Below are positions 58,801 through 64,000 of a stretch of 64,000 nt of DNA, piece after piece. Under the pieces are notes generated by a model that was given only the letters and a program-made list of their open reading frames with translations, searched no databases and was not told where the DNA came from. The translations under genes were made by a program, and so were the position numbers. The first letter of the stretch is position 1, and every line of letters starts with the position of its first letter. The DNA comes from Tulasnella sp. 424 (lineage: Eukaryota > Basidiomycota > Agaricomycetes > Cantharellales > Tulasnellaceae), in assembly GCA_019633425.1 (NCBI GenBank), contig WSUB01000123.1:62001-126000 (forward strand), given 5' to 3'.

Positions 58801-59695
58801 CGTTGGTTGGGGATAATCTGATTTCTGTATACTGGGCTACCCACCTGTTTTTTCTTTGCAAAGTAATTAGTATGTTCTACTTCCGAATGCCTGTTCAGGA
58901 AGGTTACGACCGTCCCTTGCTGCGTTTCCGCTATTAGCCCAGATCGTGTTCTGGTGATACGCCCACCTTTCCTTCGTAATAGCAAACAAATCCGCGCCGA
59001 CGTCTGGCTAAATCAATCACTAAACCTTGTACAGCAATACATATGTACATGACTCTCGGAAGTTGTCCTCGAGCCAGCCTGAGAGGTTTGGATCCGGACA
59101 CATGCATATTTCTTTACGGAAGCTGGAAATGATCTTCACTTTACGTTGCGGCTTGCTTGAAGTTCCCATCTTCGCGCCTACATTTTGGCAGACAAAGCGC
59201 GGGATCATGATGTTCAGGCAGCCGATAAGCATTTATATTAGCAATTTAGCATCGGACCAAGCATCCCGAGTCGTTTTCCAAGCTTGGATGGTTTTCGCGA
59301 GCGGTCGCCTGCAGAGTGACCTTAGTTGGGTATTCATTTCAGGGTCTAAACCCGCGTACTGATAGAGCTGGAATTTAACGCGGCGTGATCGTGTGCGTCG
59401 GGCTGTCGGATGGTTCCTGACCTTCCGTCCGGACGTCGTCGGTAAAGCACTCATTTTAGTCCGAAATAACTATATACCAGAAAATGGAGTCCTTTAATAC
59501 GGGTTTCAAGGGTTGGTGGGCGGAAGTGACCAGGTCTTCCACGACCTTCCCAGTCCCGCACGTGGACCTTCGGTAGCCATGCGGTTCCAAGGCGCGCGGT
59601 TGCAATGTGAACCACTCCCATCCCTCCACCCTCTTAGTCGGGACTGCTCCACTAGGTCTTCATAAAACGAAAGGGGCATTATAACACATAAAACG
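58801..59695. other. 5' region of the kinase-WD40 gene with a repeated segment
   Basis: About 59080-59230 resembles 62850-62985, downstream of the WD40 part (shared: gga-atgat-ttcacttt, cggcttgctt/tggcctgctt, ggcagac). No gene seen. It probably contains the promoter of the gene at 59696. Confidence 0.45.
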
Positions 59696-62600
59696 AATGG
59701 AACTCGACATTTTGGTATGTAGCGCCCGGGCTTCGGTGCAGGGAGTGTTGAAATAACCGATCTAGCCTTCGTAGCAATCGACTCTGGACGATTTATTTCA
59801 CCTTATTATTCCTCCTTCGCAGCTAACTCTTGAGGGCACCGCAGAGATTGGATTTGGGGGCTACGGCCAAGTCTTTTTGGCGGTTCTGGAATCTTCCGAC
59901 TCGCAGATCAAGGTCGCTGTGAAGCAACTGCGGATAGTGCAGAGACAAGAAGTTCGGCGCCGCGTAGCAATTGTGAGCCTCCTTTCCACCCTACGTCTCT
60001 TTAACGATCCTCATTGGTCAAATAAGCGTCTCGTCCGGGAGTTAAAAGTATGGGCCAAGGCGAAGCACCCTAACATCCTTGAACTTCTCGGTTTCTATCT
60101 CAGCGACGATCACTTATGCGCTCGATTCGTGTCGGCATACATGGCCAACGGAAACGTCAAGGAATATATAGGCAGACTTCAGCCGGATGTGGCTACTCGA
60201 CTCAGATTTGTAAGCCATCGCTTCGTTTATCTCCCGAAGCACCGGCACCCGTTGATTCGAGAGTTGCTCCATTCCAGGTTCAAGGTATAACATCAGGGAT
60301 GAGCTACCTACACAGCTGCAATCCGGCCATCTGCCACGGAGACTTGAAACCGGTGTGATTGACTTTCTATTTCAGGACGACAGTCGGCTGAAAGATTTTT
60401 TAGACCAACGTCCTTGTAGATGAGAGCATCAACGCAGTTTTGTGCGACTTTGGTCTCGCCAGGTTCATCCTGGAGTCTGGAGTCTCATCGGGTCTCACTA
60501 CATCCAAGACTCTGAAAGGCTCGACTCGTTACATGGCGCCAGAGCTCCTTCTGGAAGGTGAAACTAAGCATACACTGAAAACCGATGTCTGGGCGTGGGC
60601 ATGCACCGCATTCGAGGTGATTATCACTGTTTGGACACGGAGCTCTTGTCGGATAACCATATGTACTTCCTCCAAGGTCCTCACTGATTGCGAGCCATTT
60701 CCCGATACGAAGCGGGAGGAGGCCGTCGTAGCGGCTTTCGTCCTCGGGCGACCCCCTGGATCGGTCGACCTGTTTGACGGCCTAGTTTCTGGCAACCATC
60801 TCACCCACCATCTCACCTTAGACTCCCTGAAGTCCATTATCTCAAACTGCTGGATCAGAGATTCAGCAAAAAGGCCGTCCTCATCCGAGATTCTCGATCG
60901 CCTCATCTCGGCTGACGGAATTGAAGCCTTGGATACTGCTATAGCATCATCTCATCCATCTGCGGCAGAGGATCGCCAACCAGAGCTGTTATCACCGCCA
61001 AGTGCTGGCTCGCCGACGCATGGCAATGTCAAGAAAAAACGGAGAGGAAGCCCAGGCCTCGAAGGGAGGCCGGAGAAGCGAGCTTGTGGCACGGATGCAG
61101 CTATTGAGACTGGTACGTTCAACAGGGTGACCGCATTGCCCTCATCTCACGGATCGTCGCGATAATTTCCGCAGAAGCCGTTCGTATGCAAGAGGGCTAC
61201 GGAGAAGGCGCAATTTTGGTGAAAGGTCATGAATCTAGGGTAATTATAACCCATTGCTTGCTCACAGTAACGTAGCGAACACTAAACGCGCATTCCACAC
61301 AATAGGTGCGCATTTGTCGATGGAATCCTCTGAAACGTGACGTTCTAGCCACCGGGTGATCGTCTATGGAGATCTGTCTACCTGATTTGTACTTACACAT
61401 TGCCTGTCATTAGTTCAGCCGACGGTGAGGTCCGAATATGGAACGTACCCGTTCCGCCAGCTCCTCTGCTCGATCCTGTTGCCATTAAGCATCATCCAGA
61501 CTCAGAAGACGATTGCTACATTGAGACCATGGAATGGGATTGCACTGGTGCTCGGCTCGCAATTGGTTGTGATCACGGCGTTCTACGAGTTTGGACAGCC
61601 GAAGGTGCACTCCAATCCAATCTGAAGTTCCATACAGACCCAATATCCGGTAGCATGTGGTCTCCCCGCGCTCTATTTTTGCTCAGCGCCAGTTCCGATG
61701 GAACTGTGGTTGTATGGGATATGAGAACTCGGAAAAAGGACAAAATCTACCAGGTCTTCCGATTTCACAGCGGTATGTAGTTTCTTGGGGGCGCTGGTTC
61801 CACACGTCGATACTAAGCGTGATCGGGAATTCGCAGGATCCGTGCATGACGCCCTCTGGTTTGATGACGAAACGTTGATCTCGGGGGGGCATGATGGGCA
61901 AATCCGTATTTGCCGTCTTAACCAAGAAGCCCCGCTGCGTACATTCACCGACCATGAATACGGGGTCCTCTTTTTACGCCTATCCAGGGATAAAACTCTC
62001 CTTGCATCATCAAGTTTCGACTTGACTATTCGTATCTGGAATATGGATGCTGTAGAGGCCAGTGCCCCTGTTCAATCCCCCACTGGTCAAACCGATCCTG
62101 CCCAAAAGTGGGTTCTGAGGGGTCATAGTGGAGCGGCCGTGTCCCTGGGCTGGTGCCCAAGCCTCGATTCTGCAATGCAGTACCTACTCGTATCGTGAGT
62201 CAACGTACTTCGGGTCGGTCGAGGTTGGCTTCCTGACCGCCCTTCTTCCCAGAACGTCGTACGATAACACTTCGAGGATCTGGGATGCTCGAAATGGATC
62301 CTGCATAAAGGAACTCCTGGAATACCGAGACCAAGTGTGCACACTATCGTTCAGCCCTCGAGGACGATACTTCGCTACTGGATCAGCCGATGGTCGCGTT
62401 TTGATCTACGCTTCTACTGTCGGTGACTGTTTGACTTTTATACGCCAAACACCGTCTCTCACTACCGCAACGTCTCTTCTAGACGGGCACCTTGCTATTT
62501 GAATGGGATTGCCACTCCAGCTTTATCTTCCGCATCCAGTGGCAGAGCGCGGGCGATCGGCTTGCAGTGTGCTTGGAAAGCGGAGGGGTCACTATCCTCG

Positions 62601-62704
62601 ACACGAAAAAAATGGGGCTTGGCGATTGTATCGCTCCTTGGAGCCTCGATTTCCTGCAATCACCCATATCCTATGAGCTAATCTGTCATCTATGCGTATT
62701 GTAA
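59696..62704 (+). CDS. Protein kinase fused to a TBL1/Sif2-like WD40 propeller
   Basis: Exons joined in frame: a short first exon (59696-59713, tentative), then 59821 onward. Kinase: glycine loop IGFGGYGQVF, lysine VAVKQL, alpha-C REL, catalytic loop CHGDLKPTNVLV (HGD for HRD), DFG in LCDFGLARF, APE in STRYMAPELL, DVWAWACTAFEV, SAKRPSSSEIL: a complete domain. A basic linker KKKRRGS follows. The exon join at ~61107/61173 leads into VKGHES-RVRICRWNP and about seven WD units (WDCTGARLAIGCDHGVLRVW, SMWSPRALFLLSASSDGTVVVWD, HDALWFDDETLISGG, TLLASSSFDLTIRIWN, YFATGSADGRVLIY, F-R-I-Q-W). The order and wording follow TBL1/TBLR1/Sif2 propellers, but the LisH start is replaced by the kinase. The last intron needs the weak donor gtcggt to keep frame. 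Confidence 0.75.
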
Positions 62705-63722
62705 AGCGCGGGTGCTTGAATGTATACAGCCATCGTGTTTATTTGGGAACAGGAGACAAGAAATGGGTCTGCAAGCTCATGTCGCAGTGATTTTTTATGT
62801 TGTTCTGCGGGTCTTATTGGTCCTCAAGTCAGCCTTGGATCCGCACGAGCCAATCCTCAAGACGTTGGGTGAGATCTGCAAATTTACGAGAGCTGGGAAT
62901 GATTTTCACTTTTACTTTTGTGGCCTGCTTTAGGTTTCTATGCTTCGCGTCAATCGTTTAGGCAGACGTCCAATCTTGGTGACACATATGCAATGATGGA
63001 TGCGATAGGATGCCTATGGTCGGTGCAGCGACGTCGACTTCTCATTTCATAATTCTATCCCAAGAATGAACCTGAGTCGAGATAAACTTACAAGGTCTCA
63101 AGTAGCCCAGCCTGCTCGAACTCGAGTCGGCTGACGTGTTTAGGAGGGGTGAGGAGCCCCGAACACCGCCCACATGAGCGAATGGTTCTCCCAGAGCGAC
63201 GTTACTGCGAAATAGCCCATAAGTTGATTTCAGCGCGTTCATGAAAGGAATGTGTGTTCGGTTTGGGTTTTTTGTTCAAAAATGGGATGTGCTTTTTGTA
63301 TGCAAATAAAAGCGAGGTCTGAAAGCAGCTGCAAGGGGGACAGCTTCTCCGGGTGACCCCAAGATCCTGGGCGCTGGCCGGGCTGATCGGGTGGAGCATT
63401 TTCACGAAGATCATTTGCTCTCGAGAACAGTTGGAAGAACCACGAAGCCTGTAGATGAGTTTTCGCTGCTTCGACTGGTGACACCGGGCGAACTACATGT
63501 CATCTATGAGGGGGGAGGGACGGACATTGTCAGAGAGCAGTCGGAGTTACGTCATCCAGGGGCAGTCCAGTCCCCCAAATTTCCATTCATCCCTCGATTC
63601 GGCTCTCCGCCTTCGAATAGTAAGTGTATCCTTCTTCTGCCTCTCGTGTCTCTCTCGCTCTGCACTTCCAATGCGATCCACTCGTTCACAAATGGCAGAT
63701 GTCGCCGTAGCACCAACCCGGC
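62705..63722. other. Spacer downstream of the kinase-WD40 gene
   Basis: 62850-62985 resembles 59080-59230. A plus frame 63391-63753 (TTKPVDEFSLLRLVTPGEL) has natural-looking composition but no recognisable domain. Confidence 0.4.
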
Positions 63723-63990
63723 TACTGGTTTAGCCGATGGTCACGTTCAGTAGGTAACTGTTTCATTCTTACGCGCCGGGCACCGTCTCTCACTGCCGCA
63801 TCGTTGCTTCTAGACGGACACCTTGCTATTCGAATGAGATTGTCAGTCCGGCAGTGTTTTGACATTTAGTGGCAGAGCCCGGGTGATCGGCTTGCAGCAC
63901 GTGCTCGGAAAACAGAGCGGTCTGTCGCCCTTCGACCAGAAAACGGGCTTTGGCGAATACGTCGCTCTTTGGAGCCTCCACTTCAGGTCT
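63723..63990 (+). pseudogene. Decayed duplicate of the last WD40 exons
   Basis: The stretch follows 62385-62655 base by base with drift: agccgatggtc, the intron words caccgtctctcac and cttctagacgg, caccttgctatt, gtggcagagc, gatcggcttgcag and cgctctttggagcctc. Frames are broken. The duplicate reaches almost to the window edge and may continue. Confidence 0.85.
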
Positions 63991-64000
63991 GGTGGTTCTA

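Noticed and set aside
63391..63753. 120-residue plus frame as a real gene
   Set aside because: Its end runs into the decayed WD40 duplicate, and no domain is visible. Kept only as a note.

Overview
The window looks like nuclear DNA of a filamentous basidiomycete, most likely an Agaricomycete. Coding regions are cut by many short introns (about 45-70 nt, GT-AG with a few GC-AG). The gene set is typical: F-box/LRR-like families, a CSC1/OSCA-type channel, a perilipin-like lipid-droplet protein, TKL-type kinase fusions, mitochondrial KGD2 and a Qc-SNARE. No taxon below that level can be supported. Where exon chains are given, I joined them by hand so that the reading frame is preserved across every junction.

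Layout. 1-6.2 kb: a tandem array of one F-box-like family (one partial, two intact, one decayed copy). 7.1-9.6 kb: a proline-rich protein with a small Cys motif. 10.5-12.4 kb (minus): a second, unrelated F-box/LRR-like gene. 14.6-18.2 kb (plus): a 12-exon CSC1-like mechanosensitive channel gene. 18.5-44 kb: the centrepiece, three head-to-tail intact copies (minus strand) of a roughly 1,800-residue DDX60-like Ski2-family helicase. Each sits in a duplicated block of about 7 kb. The blocks carry remnants of the left neighbour (the CSC1 3' end) and/or the right neighbour (the syntaxin-6/Tlg1 5' end), so the ancestral order must have been CSC1 > < DDX60-like, TLG1 >. Between copies 2 and 3 lie a hAT-type MITE with an 8-bp target duplication, a relic of a fourth helicase copy, a decayed kinase-TPR gene and a truncated C2H2 zinc-finger gene.

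44.5-52.2 kb is a housekeeping stretch: the TLG1-like Qc-SNARE, KGD2 (E2 of 2-oxoglutarate dehydrogenase), a small membrane protein and a perilipin-like gene. 54-64 kb is again accessory. It holds a Pif1/Helitron-type helicase relic, a third F-box family, short decayed repeats, and a gene fusing an apparently active protein kinase to a TBL1/Sif2-like WD40 propeller, followed by a decayed duplicate of its last WD40 exons.

The housekeeping genes are unlinked in function. The accessory parts (F-box arrays, amplified DDX60-like helicases, kinase-TPR and kinase-WD40 chimeras, MITE and helicase relics) show a region that grows by local tandem duplication. The best candidate for an undescribed system is the DDX60-like cluster. 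DDX60 is an antiviral RNA-helicase family in vertebrates, and its role in fungi is not established as far as I know.
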